From positions 5,518,001 through 5,582,000 of the forward strand of contig NZ_CP011533.1 in assembly GCF_001704275.1 (NCBI RefSeq): a stretch of DNA of 64,000 nt. Reading direction: 5' to 3'. The DNA comes from Streptomyces noursei ATCC 11455. Lineage in GTDB: Bacteria > Actinomycetota > Actinomycetes > Streptomycetales > Streptomycetaceae. Positions 33,675 to 43,408 of this stretch are shown here, piece by piece (the first letter of the stretch is position 1; every line of letters starts with the position of its first letter). The translations under genes were made by a program, and so were the position numbers. Below the pieces are notes generated by a model, which saw only the letters and a list, made by a program, of their open reading frames with translations, made no database searches and was not told the origin of the DNA.

Positions 33675-34265
33675 TCACGGGTAGCGCGGCAGTTTGTCCG
33701 TTGAGATCGTCCACTCGGCGATGGTGACGTCCTCGCCGTACACGAAGTCCTTGCGGGTGGCGTAGCGGGGGCCCTCGGGGGTGGAGTGGATGTCCGTGAA
33801 GACGGCGCCGGTCCCGGTGCGGGGGTCGAAGACCGCGTAGATCGGAATGCCGATCAAGGGGTAGTCGCGAACCTTGCCCACCCAGTCGTTGTCCGGGTTG
33901 GACCGAGAAACGACCTCGATGGCGGCGACGATCGTATGGGGGTCGATGGAGCCCTCGACATCGAGATCGGTCCAGGCGATCACCATCACGTCAGGGTGCC
34001 GCATGATGCCCTCGGGTGCGTCTTCCACGTCGGGGGTGCCGTTGTGAGCCAGCAACTCGTCCGGCATCAGCTTCTCCAGACGGCGGCTGACGTGTGCGGC
34101 CGTGACCTCGTGGGGCCCTCCCGGCGACATCATGTCGTGAACGATCCCTTCCTTGGTGATCTCGAATTTCCCCGGGATGACGTCGTCCATCGACTGAATG
34201 ACATCTCGCATGGTCAGGTACAGGTGGGAGGCACCCTGCTGCGCGTTGTCCGGGGCGATGGTCAT
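33675..34265 (-). CDS. Uma2-family putative restriction-type endonuclease
   Basis: A 196-residue Uma2 (DUF820) protein with a PD-(D/E)xK-like core: RHPDVMVIAWTDLDVEG (metal Asp), TIVAAIEVVSRSNPDNDWVGKVRDY (E-V-x, with the Lys in GKVRDYP) and GIPIYAVFDPRTGTGAVF. These proteins are abundant in streptomycetes; their biological role is unsettled. ATG 34265 has GAGGAG eight bases upstream; an in-frame extension to 34316 lacks a site. It is convergent with the lipoprotein gene. A dead Uma2 fragment lies 1.7 kb away at 35953. Confidence 0.88.
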   Translation of the reverse strand: MTIAPDNAQQGASHLYLTMRDVIQSMDDVIPGKFEITKEGIVHDMMSPGGPHEVTAAHVSRRLEKLMPDELLAHNGTPDVEDAPEGIMRHPDVMVIAWTDLDVEGSIDPHTIVAAIEVVSRSNPDNDWVGKVRDYPLIGIPIYAVFDPRTGTGAVFTDIHSTPEGPRYATRKDFVYGEDVTIAEWTISTDKLPRYP

Positions 34266-34346
34266 GGCGCGCGCTCCTCGTCGTCCGTGCCCAGGGGCAA
34301 GGGTCGTCACGTTCATGCTAGGACCTGACCCATCGGACAGGCCCTA

Positions 34347-34508
34347 GGGCGCTTCTGATGGATCTCCGCGGCGTCGCGGCGCCTGCCACGCACGCTCGCG
34401 GCGTTGCCGAAATGCCCCCATAGCTCCGCTATGAAGACATCCCGGCGCCTTGCGATCGCACGCACCAGGCGCCGCTCCTTCTTCCACGGAGATCCATCAG
34501 AAGCGCCC
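34347..34508. mobile_element. 162-bp MITE-like element with TA target duplication
   Basis: The element starts GGGCGCTTCTGATGGATCTCCG (34347-34368) and ends with the exact reverse complement (34487-34508). The dinucleotide TA flanks both ends (34345-34346, 34509-34510), as left by Tc1/mariner or IS630-type transposases. Inner arms remain partly complementary (GGCGCCTG, CAGGCGCC). It encodes nothing, so it is a miniature element that would need a transposase in trans. Confidence 0.85.
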
Positions 34509-35428
34509 TAGGCGGCCTCCATGAGACCGGGGCGGCAGTCGCGGCAGAGTCCCGGTTGCGGCGCGCGGAAGGCGCGCTCGCAGCCGTCGCAGGTCTGGAG
34601 GGGGTCCGGGCGTGCGGGTGGCGGGGCGGCGGCCGGGAGGGGTGGCGGCAGTAACGCCGTGAGGCGGTGCGCGAGCAGGGCCGCCGGATTGCGGAGTCCG
34701 TCCGGCAGGTTGGCGCTGAGGGTGCGGCGTACGGCGTCGGGTGGCGCCTCGCGTTCGAGCCAGGCGCTCACGGCCGGGGCGAGGCGCGCCACGTCCGCCT
34801 CGGAGAGCAGCAGGCGGGGATCGTCACGCCGCAGCTCCACGAGGATGCGGTGGGCCAGGCGGGTCCCGTCCGGGCTGGGGTGACGCGGCGCGGGAAGCGG
34901 TGCACGTGCCGGTTTCGCTTGCGGTGCCGGTGCCGGTGCCGGTGCCGGTGCTGGTGCTGGTGCTGGTGCCGCTGCGGGTGCGGGTTTCGGCGTCGGCTTC
35001 GCCGCGTGTTCCCGTGTCGGCCTCGGGGCTCGTTGGGCGGGACGGGGCATGGGGTGGGGCGCTGCCCCCGGCTTGTTGTACGAGACCGTGCGCGTCACCA
35101 CCCGCCCGCTCGGCAGCCGCTCCCGCGTGCGCTTCAGGTACCCGGCCGCCTCCAACTCCCGCAGCGCGGCCGCGATGCGGGCCTCGCTCTCCGGAAAGCG
35201 GGCGGCCAGGCACTTGATGCCGATGCGCGCCCCGGCGGGCAGCGACTGGATGTGCAGGGCCAGCCCGATCGCGACGAGCGTCAGTCCACGGTGCTGGGCG
35301 AGGTGGTTGCCGACCACCGTGAAGTGGCTGGTGTGACGGGAGTTGGCGTGAATGACGCCGGACGAGGGAGTCGTCGCGGGAACGCGGGACGCGGTGCGCG
35401 AAGGCGCGCTAGGGTTCTTGAGAGCCAT
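34508..35428 (-). CDS. Winged-helix protein with Ala/Pro linker and C-terminal zinc knuckle
   Basis: A 306-residue protein. Residues 30-110 form a likely winged helix (GNHLAQHRGLTLVAIGLALH, then SEARIAAALRELEAAGYLKR and GRVVTRTVSYNKPG), similar to helix-turn-helix proteins near mobile-element and replication functions in streptomycetes. A run of Ala-Pro repeats links it to a helical region (GTRLAHRILVELRRDDPRLL) and a closing zinc-ribbon-like QTCDGCERAF...GLCRDCRPG. The stop TAG (34510-34508) consists of the TA duplication plus the first base of the MITE-like element, so the original C-terminus may have been cut. The start at 35428 has a weak, distant AGGAAG. Confidence 0.75.
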   Translation of the reverse strand: MALKNPSAPSRTASRVPATTPSSGVIHANSRHTSHFTVVGNHLAQHRGLTLVAIGLALHIQSLPAGARIGIKCLAARFPESEARIAAALRELEAAGYLKRTRERLPSGRVVTRTVSYNKPGAAPHPMPRPAQRAPRPTREHAAKPTPKPAPAAAPAPAPAPAPAPAPAPQAKPARAPLPAPRHPSPDGTRLAHRILVELRRDDPRLLLSEADVARLAPAVSAWLEREAPPDAVRRTLSANLPDGLRNPAALLAHRLTALLPPPLPAAAPPPARPDPLQTCDGCERAFRAPQPGLCRDCRPGLMEAA

Positions 35429-35852
35429 CGGGAAGGGTCTGACTTCCTAGTTGGTTAGGCCCTCGTTCGGGATTGCCGTCCCGGCCGGGGGCCGAAGTAT
35501 GTGTGCACTGGACGTGTGCGGTGGTGCACTTGACGCGGCGAGCATATGCCGGTCAACCCTCTTCAAATCCAGTCGAGTTGGCCCAAGTCACCCGTGTGGG
35601 TGGCGGGACGACGGGGAGGTCGGAGGGGTTGGGAGGGGTACTTTCCCTGAGTCTTCAAGCCTTTAAGCCTTTACGTCGTGCCGGGCCGCGACGTGGCTCG
35701 CCGGGTCGCGGGAACGCACGACCCGGTGGCACCCGAGCGAGCCACCCACATGTGCGCATTGCGGCGAATCGTGCCCGCGGCATCTTCGTGCGCGCGTAGC
35801 GTGCCGAGGAATCGCGTTGTACCGGGCAACCAGCAAGCAGCGGTGGTGAGTT

Positions 35853-35996
35853 GTGCCCCCTCGCAAGGACGCCGACCCCTCGGCCAGTGTCCCGTGCTTC
35901 TACGGCGCCGAGCTGCGATCGCCGTGGACGCCCATGTGTACGTACGCCTTGGTCATCGGGTCGAGTCGGTGTGCGGCGGGAGATTCGGCAGTGTGA
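35853..35996 (+). pseudogene. N-terminal scrap of an XRE/DUF5753-type regulator
   Basis: A frame from GTG 35853 begins VPPRKDADPSASVPCFYGAE followed by LR, which is how many streptomycete DUF5753-type helix-turn-helix regulators begin. After that the frame runs on with unrelated residues to a stop at 35996, and no helix-turn-helix follows. Only about 22 codons are recognisable, so this is a truncated remnant, probably cut at about 35918. Confidence 0.6.
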
Positions 35997-36069
35997 ACAG
36001 GTCGTCCACCGTGTACCCGTCCAGCGGGGGCATGCGTCAGCGGCTCTGCTCGATGGACTCGGCGGTCAT
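35953..36069 (-). pseudogene. N-terminal scrap of a Uma2-family gene with an in-frame stop
   Basis: On the minus strand a frame from ATG 36069 reads MTAESIEQSR, stop, then RMPPLDGYTVDDLFTLPNLP and PHT before diverging. This matches the start of typical streptomycete Uma2 proteins (PPxxGxTxDDLxxLPxLPPHT). An internal TGA and loss of the nuclease core mark it as dead. It overlaps the tail of the XRE scrap on the other strand, so two gene ends were joined by a deletion. Confidence 0.65.
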
Positions 36070-36273
36070 GATTCCTCCCATGGGCGGGATTTTTCGGCCT
36101 GCCAGTCCACGGTAACGGCGATATCCCGATCACGTCATCACAAAGGGTGACCGACCCGCCCCTGCCCCCCGGCAGTGGTAGCTGCCCTCCTCGCCCGAAG
36201 GCCCCCGCCCCTTGGCGACTACGCTTGGAGGCCGACCGAGCCCCGACCCGGGGATGCACAGAGCAGGAGTGAG

Positions 36274-38076
<1,803 letters not shown>

Positions 38077-38259
38077 GCCCTTGTCGGCCACCGGTCCGGG
38101 GTCCGGGACAGGGGCGGCAATCGGCCCCGATTGGACGGGATTCCCGCGTTCCGGTGGTCTTCTCCCCCCTAAGGGGCGCGCATCGGCGGCCGAGCGTGTA
38201 GCTTCCCGGGAACACACGGAGCGAGACTGGGCAGTCGGGGAGTTGAGGGGGTCCGCTCG

Positions 38260-38982
38260 ATGGGCGTGCGGCTCATGGTCGTCGACGATCACCGCCTGCT
38301 CGCCGAGGCGCTCGCCTCGGCCCTGAAGCTGCGGGGGCACCGGGTGCTGGCGGCCGCCGCGCCCAGCGCCGGGGCCGCGGAACTGGTGGTCAGCCGGTCG
38401 CCGGAGGTGTGTCTGCTGGGCACCGCGGGGCCGGCCGAGCCGGGTGTCTTCGACCCGGTCGTCCGGATCAAGAAGGAACGGCCGCAGATCGCGGTGGTGG
38501 TGCTCGGGCCGGTGCCCAGCCCGCGCGGGATCGCCGCCGCCTTCGCCGCCGGGGCCTCCGGTTACGTCCGCAACGACGAGCGCATCGAGGGCGTCGAGCG
38601 GGCGATGCTCAAGGCGCGGGCGGGCGAGGCGGCGGTCGCCCCGCAACTGCTCCAGCAGGCGTTCGGGGAGCTGCTGCACCCCGCCGTCCAGCCCGACGAC
38701 GAGGGGGCGCGGCTGCTCCAGCTCCTCACCCCGCGCGAGGTGGAGGTGCTGATCCGGGTCGCGGAGGGCGAGGACACCCGGGTGATCGCGGCCGGCATGG
38801 CGATCGCCCCGAGCACCGCCCGCACCCACGTCCAGCGGGTGCTGATGAAGCTGGAGGTGGGCTCCCGGTTGGAGGCGGCCGCGCTGGCCGCCCGGACCGG
38901 CCTGCTGGAACGCGTCCAGCGGTCCCGGTCGGGCCAGGGCCCGTCGGGCGGGTCGGGGCCGGAGCGGTCCACCCGGTCCTAG
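38260..38982 (+). CDS. NarL/LuxR-type response regulator lacking the phospho-acceptor Asp
   Basis: A 240-residue orphan regulator. The receiver domain keeps the acidic pair (LMVVDDHRLLAEALA) but where the phosphorylated Asp should lie the sequence is SPEVCLLGTAGPAEPGVFDP, with Gly at the Asp position. The conserved Lys region (ASGYVRNDERI) is also changed to Arg. The LuxR helix-turn-helix is intact (LTPREVEVLIRVAEGEDTRV, STARTHVQRVLMKLEVGSRL). It therefore probably works without phosphorylation, as do several atypical streptomycete regulators. No kinase gene is adjacent. The stop overlaps that of the convergent gene. Confidence 0.88.
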   Translation: MGVRLMVVDDHRLLAEALASALKLRGHRVLAAAAPSAGAAELVVSRSPEVCLLGTAGPAEPGVFDPVVRIKKERPQIAVVVLGPVPSPRGIAAAFAAGASGYVRNDERIEGVERAMLKARAGEAAVAPQLLQQAFGELLHPAVQPDDEGARLLQLLTPREVEVLIRVAEGEDTRVIAAGMAIAPSTARTHVQRVLMKLEVGSRLEAAALAARTGLLERVQRSRSGQGPSGGSGPERSTRS

Positions 38983-38989
38983 GACCGGG
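38972..38989. terminator. Palindrome covering two convergent stop codons
   Basis: CCCGGTCCTAGGACCGGG is a perfect 18-bp palindrome. Its central CTAG supplies the TAG of the regulator gene (38980-38982) and, on the other strand, the TAG of the membrane-protein gene (38981-38979). It may act as a compact bidirectional terminator. Confidence 0.6.
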
Positions 38990-39287
38990 CGCCGGGCTTC
39001 TCCGGGAGGTCCGGAAGGTCCTCCGCGGCGGTTGGGACGGTGGGCCGCAGCTTCAGCCACACCAGGAAGGACAGGCCGAGCGCGAGCATGCCCAGGCCGG
39101 TCCAGAGGTTGATGTTGATGCCCTGGGCCTTGCGCAGGTCGGCGTCGGAGGCGGTGAGTCCGGCGATGGTGACCAGCACGCCGTAGACGACGAACAGGCC
39201 GCCGATGACGCGCCGGATGTCGAAGAGCCGGGTCGCGGTGGCCGACGTGCGCTCCAACTCGCTCACTTCGTTGTGCAGTTCGGACAT
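38979..39287 (-). CDS. Small two-span membrane protein upstream-coupled to the symporter
   Basis: A 102-residue protein with a charged N-terminal helix (MSELHNEVSELERTSATATR) and two membrane spans (VIGGLFVVYGVLVTIAGL; NLWTGLGMLALGLSFLVWLK). It starts 14 bases after the symporter stop on the same strand, so it is the second gene of the symporter operon. Small proteins of this kind following SSS transporters are common; an accessory or stability role is plausible but unproven. No named family recognised. Confidence 0.82.
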   Translation of the reverse strand: MSELHNEVSELERTSATATRLFDIRRVIGGLFVVYGVLVTIAGLTASDADLRKAQGININLWTGLGMLALGLSFLVWLKLRPTVPTAAEDLPDLPEKPGARS

Positions 39288-39301
39288 GGCGTGGTCTCCG
39301 G

Positions 39302-41008
39302 TCAGAGCGAGTAGGGCAGGTAGCAGAGTGCGGCGAGGACGACGGCTCCCCAGCCGAGCAGCGCGGGCTTGCGGTACCAGGCGGCGTCACCCTCGGCGAT
39401 GGGGTATCCCCTGCTCGAACGAAGTCGAGAGCTTGGGGAAGGCTCCTCAAGGCCCGGCGTGGTCGTTCCCCACACCAGCCCGGCCAGCTCGGCCTCCGGC
39501 TTGGGCTCGGTGAAGAGCGTGACGACGACCATGACGAGCGCGCCCGCGACGAAGCCGACGATCGCGGAGACGAAGTTGGCGCCCTGGTCGGTGGGGATGG
39601 CGATGATGCCCTGCTTGTAGATCCAGAAGTAGTTGAGCATCGCGGCGGTGGTGCCGGCGAGCAGGCCCCAGACACCGGACTTCACCGAGGCCCGCTTCCA
39701 GAACATGCCGATGATGAAGACCACGAACATCGGCACGTTGAAGAAGGAGAACAGGGTCTGGAGGTAGCCCATGATGTTGGAGAACGACGAGGCGATGAAG
39801 GCGGTGCCGATCGAGGCCAGTACGCCGATGGCGGTGATCAGCCGGCCGAAGCGCAGGTAGTACCCGTCGGGCCGGCCCGGCTTCACGTACTTGGCCCAGA
39901 TGTCGTACGTGAAGACGGTGTTGAAGGACGAGACGTTGGCGGCCATGCCGGCCATGAAGGCGGCGAGCAGGCCGGTGACGGCGATGCCCAGTACGCCGTT
40001 GGGCAGCAGCTCCTGCATGAGGTAGGGGATCGCGTCGTTGTACTGCAGGCCGCCCGGGGCGCCGATCTTCGGGACGAGGACGGCGGCGACCAGGCCCGGG
40101 ATCATCACCAGGAAGACGATGAACATCTTCGGGAAGGCGGCGATGAGGGGGGTGCGCTGGGCGGCGGAGAGGTTCTTCGCGGACAGCGCGCGCTGCACTT
40201 CGGCGAAGTTGGTGGTCCAGTAGCCGAAGGAGAGCACGAAGCCCAGGCCGAGGATGATCGTCAGCCAGTTGGCGCCCAGCGGGTTGGCCTGGCCGATGCC
40301 CGTACCGCCCCAGGCCGTCAGGAAGTTGTGGCCGTGCGACGAGGTGAGCGAGTGGCTCAGGCCGCCCCAGCCGCCGACCCGCTTGAGGCCGAGGACGACC
40401 AGCGGGATGAGCGCGGCGAGGATCACGAAGAACTGCAGCACCTCGTTGTAGATCGCCGAGGAGAGTCCGCCGACGGTGATGTAGGCGAGGACGAAGAGCC
40501 CGGCGACGACGATGGCCACCCACTGCGGCCAGCCGAGCAGCGCCTCGACGACGATCGACAGGGCGTAGAGGTTGACGCCCGCGATCAGGACGGCGGCGAA
40601 GGCGAAGAGTATCGAGCTGAGCAGGTGCGCCGACCTGTCGAAGCGCTGGAGCAGGAACTCCGGTACGGAGCGGACCTTCGAGCGGTAGTAGAAGGGCATC
40701 ATGACCAGGCCGAGGAAGACCATGGCCGGGATGGCGCCGATCCAGTACCAGTGGACGACCGCGACGCCGTACTGCGCGCCGGTGGCCGCCATCCCGAGGA
40801 TCTCGGTGGCGCCGAGGTTGGCGGCGACGAAGGCGAGCCCGGTGACCCAGGCGGGCAGCGACCGCCCGGACAGGAAGAAGTCCAGGCTCGTCTTCACGCT
40901 GCGCCGGGCGGCGAAGCCGATGCCGAGGACGACGACGAAGTAGATGGCCAAGATCGCGTAGTCGAGCCCGTTGGTCGGGAGTCGTAGCCCGTCGGCCAGA
41001 GTGATCAT
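39302..41008 (-). CDS. Sodium:solute symporter, probably sodium/galactose type
   Basis: A 568-residue SSS-family transporter with about fourteen membrane spans. Recognisable: YFVVVLGIGFAARRSVKTSL, LAFVAANLGATEILGMAATG, ITVGGLSSAIYNEVLQFFVI, LGFVLSFGYWTTNFAEVQRA (as in vSGLT) and GLLAAFMAGMAANVSSFNTV. It is divergent from galT-galE-galK, so import of galactose or a galactoside is the likely task. Near the C-terminus the segment EEPSPSSRLRSSRGYPIAEG is encoded by a palindromic insert (39401-39441) that keeps the frame. GH42 beta-galactosidase downstream of the gal genes fits the same diet. Confidence 0.92.
   Translation of the reverse strand: MITLADGLRLPTNGLDYAILAIYFVVVLGIGFAARRSVKTSLDFFLSGRSLPAWVTGLAFVAANLGATEILGMAATGAQYGVAVVHWYWIGAIPAMVFLGLVMMPFYYRSKVRSVPEFLLQRFDRSAHLLSSILFAFAAVLIAGVNLYALSIVVEALLGWPQWVAIVVAGLFVLAYITVGGLSSAIYNEVLQFFVILAALIPLVVLGLKRVGGWGGLSHSLTSSHGHNFLTAWGGTGIGQANPLGANWLTIILGLGFVLSFGYWTTNFAEVQRALSAKNLSAAQRTPLIAAFPKMFIVFLVMIPGLVAAVLVPKIGAPGGLQYNDAIPYLMQELLPNGVLGIAVTGLLAAFMAGMAANVSSFNTVFTYDIWAKYVKPGRPDGYYLRFGRLITAIGVLASIGTAFIASSFSNIMGYLQTLFSFFNVPMFVVFIIGMFWKRASVKSGVWGLLAGTTAAMLNYFWIYKQGIIAIPTDQGANFVSAIVGFVAGALVMVVVTLFTEPKPEAELAGLVWGTTTPGLEEPSPSSRLRSSRGYPIAEGDAAWYRKPALLGWGAVVLAALCYLPYSL
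39401..39441. repeat. Palindromic insert inside the symporter gene
   Basis: GGGGTATCCCCTGCTCGAAC followed by GAAGTCGAGAGCTTGGGGAAG. The inner part CTCGAAC-gaa-GTCGAG is an imperfect hairpin and the ends are G/C runs. It is related to the insert at 22401-22432. It encodes a hydrophilic loop between the last membrane spans and leaves the frame intact. Confidence 0.6.
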
Positions 41009-41313
41009 GGGCCCTCTTTCCGGGGAGTACTGCCTTTTCGGGGGGCGCAGCGGTGTGCGCGAAGCGAACGCACAAAAACGTACGCACAGTCGTCCGAAAA
41101 CTGAATAGTTTTGTTTGATTCAGTTGTTGGATCATGGGCGATGGTTTTTGAATGTGTCGCTATTTATCCGTTATGGCCGTTATCTGAGGCCGTGGGGTCG
41201 CGCCATGAACCCAACGGAGCGATCAACGTCGCGCGTTGACGATGGTGTTCGATTGTGCTTCATTGTGTTTGTTTGTGTTTGGGTGGTGTGGCCGCCATGG
41301 TGAGGAGCTCCCG
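41009..41313. promoter_or_regulatory. Divergent gal control region
   Basis: The 305-base gap between the symporter and galT is strikingly AT-rich for this genome. Next to the symporter are TGTGCGCGAAGCGAACGCAC and CGTACGCACA dyad elements (about 41053-41092). AGTTTTGTTTGATTCAGTTG lies at 41108-41127, and a run of TTGTG repeats lies next to galT. Two divergent promoters under a common sugar-responsive repressor are likely. Confidence 0.6.
41251..41290 (+). promoter_or_regulatory. Four direct repeats with a 10-bp period upstream of galT
   Basis: GATTGTGCTT, CATTGTGTTT, GTTTGTGTTT and GGGTGGTGTG follow one another without gaps, sharing TTGTG(T/C)TT at a 10-base period. The set ends 23 bases before the galT GTG. 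TTTG-rich direct repeats of this type are bound by DeoR-family repressors in streptomycete sugar operons. Confidence 0.65.
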
Positions 41314-42360
41314 GTGAAGAAGACGACGACCCGGCTCGCGGACGGCCGGGAGCTGATCTACTACGACGCGTCCGACGACACCGTCCGCACCGCCACCGAC
41401 CCCCGCCCCCTCGACCCGGTCGCCACCGCCGCCGAGGTCCGCGCCGACCCGCTGCTCGGCGACGCCGTCGCGATCGCCTCCCACCGCCAGGGCCGCACCT
41501 ACCACCCGCCGGCCGACGAGTGCCCGCTGTGCCCCTCGCGCGAGGGCCGGCACACCGAGATCCCCGCCGACGGCTACGACGTCGCCGTCTTCGAGAACCG
41601 CTTCCCCTCCCTGGCTGGCGAGCACGGCCGCTGCGAGGTGGTCTGCTTCACCCCCGACCACGACGCCTCGTTCGCCGACCTCACCGAGGACCAGGCCGCC
41701 CTCGTCCTCGACGCCTGGACCGACCGCACCGCCGAGCTCTCCCGGCGCCCCGGCGTCGCCCAGGTCTTCTGCTTCGAGAACCGCGGCGCCGAGATCGGCG
41801 TCACCCTCGGCCACCCGCACGGCCAGATCTACGCCTATCCCTTCGTCACCCCGCGCACCGAGCGGATGCTGGCCTCGCTCGCCGCGCACCGCGAGGCCAC
41901 CGGCCGCAACCTCTTCGACGACGTCGTCGCGCGCGAACGCGCCGACGGCCGCCGGGTCGTCCTCGACGGCGACCACTGGGTCGCCTTCGTCCCGTACGCC
42001 GCCCACTGGCCCTACGAGGTGCACCTCTACCCCAGGCGCCGGGTCCCCGACCTGGTCGCCCTCGACGAGCCCGCCCGCACAGAGTTCCCACAGATCTACC
42101 TGGAAGTCTTGCGGCGGTTCGACCGGATCTTCGGCCCGGAAGCGCCCCCGACGCCGTACATCTCCGCCTGGCACCAGGCGCCCGTACACGCCGCGGACCG
42201 CTCCCAATTCGCGCTCCACCTAGAGCTCTTCACCGTCCGCAGGACTTCCGGCAAGCTGAAGTTCCTCGCGGGTTCCGAGTCCGGCATGAACGTGTTCATC
42301 AACGACGTGCCGCCGGAGATCGCGGCCGACCGACTGCGAGAGGCAGCGAGCAAGCCATGA
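41314..42360 (+). CDS. galT: Galactose-1-phosphate uridylyltransferase
   Basis: A 348-residue Leloir-pathway enzyme that swaps UMP between UDP-glucose and galactose-1-phosphate. The active-site motif is [17 protein letters not shown] (H-P-H with the uridylylated His); the N-terminal zinc site is in CPLCPSREG and [11 protein letters not shown]. The C-terminal half has [19 protein letters not shown] 41314 is chosen because GAGGAG precedes it by six bases; the open frame continues further up but that part is the promoter. It overlaps galE by four bases (ATGA). Confidence 0.96.
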   Translation: MKKTTTRLADGRELIYYDASDDTVRTATDPRPLDPVATAAEVRADPLLGDAVAIASHRQGRTYHPPADECPLCPSREGRHTEIPADGYDVAVFENRFPSLAGEHGRCEVVCFTPDHDASFADLTEDQAALVLDAWTDRTAELSRRPGVAQVFCFENRGAEIGVTLGHPHGQIYAYPFVTPRTERMLASLAAHREATGRNLFDDVVARERADGRRVVLDGDHWVAFVPYAAHWPYEVHLYPRRRVPDLVALDEPARTEFPQIYLEVLRRFDRIFGPEAPPTPYISAWHQAPVHAADRSQFALHLELFTVRRTSGKLKFLAGSESGMNVFINDVPPEIAADRLREAASKP

Positions 42361-43358
42361 GCAAGTACCTGGTGACGGGCGGAGCGGGCTACGTGGGCAG
42401 CGTGGTGGCCCAGCACCTGCTGGAGGCCGGACACACCGTCACGGTCCTCGACAACCTCAGCACCGGCTTCCGCGCCGCCGTCCCGGCCGGCGCCGCGTTC
42501 GTCGAGGGCGACCTCCACGACGCCGCCCGCTGGCTCGACGCCTCCTACGACGCGGTCCTGCACTTCGCGGCGTTCTCCCAGGTCGGCGAGTCCGTGGCCA
42601 AGCCCGAGAAGTACTGGCAGAACAACGTCGGCGGCAGCATGGCGCTGCTCGCCGCGATGCGCACCGCCGGCGTGCGCACCCTCGTCTTCTCCTCCACCGC
42701 CGCGACCTACGGCGAGCCGGTCGGCACCCCGATCACCGAGACCGACCCGACCGCCCCCACCTCGCCCTACGGCGCCAGCAAGCTCGCCGTCGACCACATG
42801 ATCGGCGGCGAGGCCGCCGCGCACGGCCTGGCCGCCGTCTCGCTGCGCTACTTCAACGTCGCCGGCGCCTACCGCGGCTGCGGCGAGCGCCACGACCCCG
42901 AGTCGCACCTCATCCCGCTGGTCCTCCAGGTCGCCCAGGGCCGCCGCGAGGCGATCTCCGTCTACGGCGACGACTACCCGACCCCGGACGGCACCTGCGT
43001 GCGCGACTACATCCACGTCGCCGACCTCGCCGAGGCCCACCTCCTCGCCCTTGAGGCGGCCCGCCCGGGCGAACACCTCATCTGCAACCTCGGCAACGGC
43101 AACGGCTTCTCGGTCCGCGAGGTGATCGAGACCGTCCGCAAGGTCACCGGCCACCCCGTCCCCGAGGTCGCCGCCCCGCGCCGCCCCGGGGACCCCGCCG
43201 TCCTGGTCGCCTCCGCACGGACCGCCACCGACCGCCTCGGCTGGCGCCCCACCCGCACCGACCTGGCCGGAATCGTCGCCGACGCCTGGGAGTTCGCGCA
43301 GGCCACCGCCGGCCCGGAGACCTCCCATCCGGAAAACTCCCGCCCGTCCGGCGTTTGA
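42357..43358 (+). CDS. galE: UDP-glucose 4-epimerase
   Basis: A 333-residue extended SDR interconverting UDP-galactose and UDP-glucose. NAD motif [20 protein letters not shown], catalytic Ser in [25 protein letters not shown] with Tyr and Lys, YFNVAGA and [18 protein letters not shown]. The ATG overlaps the galT stop. The last residues ([11 protein letters not shown]) are encoded by the beginning of a dispersed intergenic repeat, so the C-terminus has probably been rewritten by that repeat. Confidence 0.96.
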   Translation: MSKYLVTGGAGYVGSVVAQHLLEAGHTVTVLDNLSTGFRAAVPAGAAFVEGDLHDAARWLDASYDAVLHFAAFSQVGESVAKPEKYWQNNVGGSMALLAAMRTAGVRTLVFSSTAATYGEPVGTPITETDPTAPTSPYGASKLAVDHMIGGEAAAHGLAAVSLRYFNVAGAYRGCGERHDPESHLIPLVLQVAQGRREAISVYGDDYPTPDGTCVRDYIHVADLAEAHLLALEAARPGEHLICNLGNGNGFSVREVIETVRKVTGHPVPEVAAPRRPGDPAVLVASARTATDRLGWRPTRTDLAGIVADAWEFAQATAGPETSHPENSRPSGV

Positions 43359-43386
43359 GGACCAAGGGCCGGGGCGGAGCCCCGAG
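43340..43386 (+). repeat. Dispersed GC-rich intergenic element at the galE end
   Basis: CCGCCCGTCCGGCGTTTGAG then GACCAAGGGCCGGGGCGGAG CCCCGAG. The GTCCGGCGTTTGAGGA core with a following GGGGC-GGA-GCCCC hairpin is a sequence I recognise as recurring at gene ends in many streptomycete genomes (recollection, not a search). It covers the galE stop codon (43356-43358). Confidence 0.55.
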
Positions 43387-43408
43387 CCGACAGCACGAAG
43401 GAACCCAC

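Larger units (their letters stand above)
35429..36273. other. Gene-poor, degraded region
   Basis: 845 bases without an intact gene, with lower GC content and many stops. 35480-35530 holds two GTGCAC dyads likely belonging to the promoter of the winged-helix gene. 35640-35670 has two AAGCCTTTA-type repeats. Gene fragments at 35853 and 35953 are listed separately. The promoter of the ABC-F gene should lie in 36150-36270. Confidence 0.6.
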
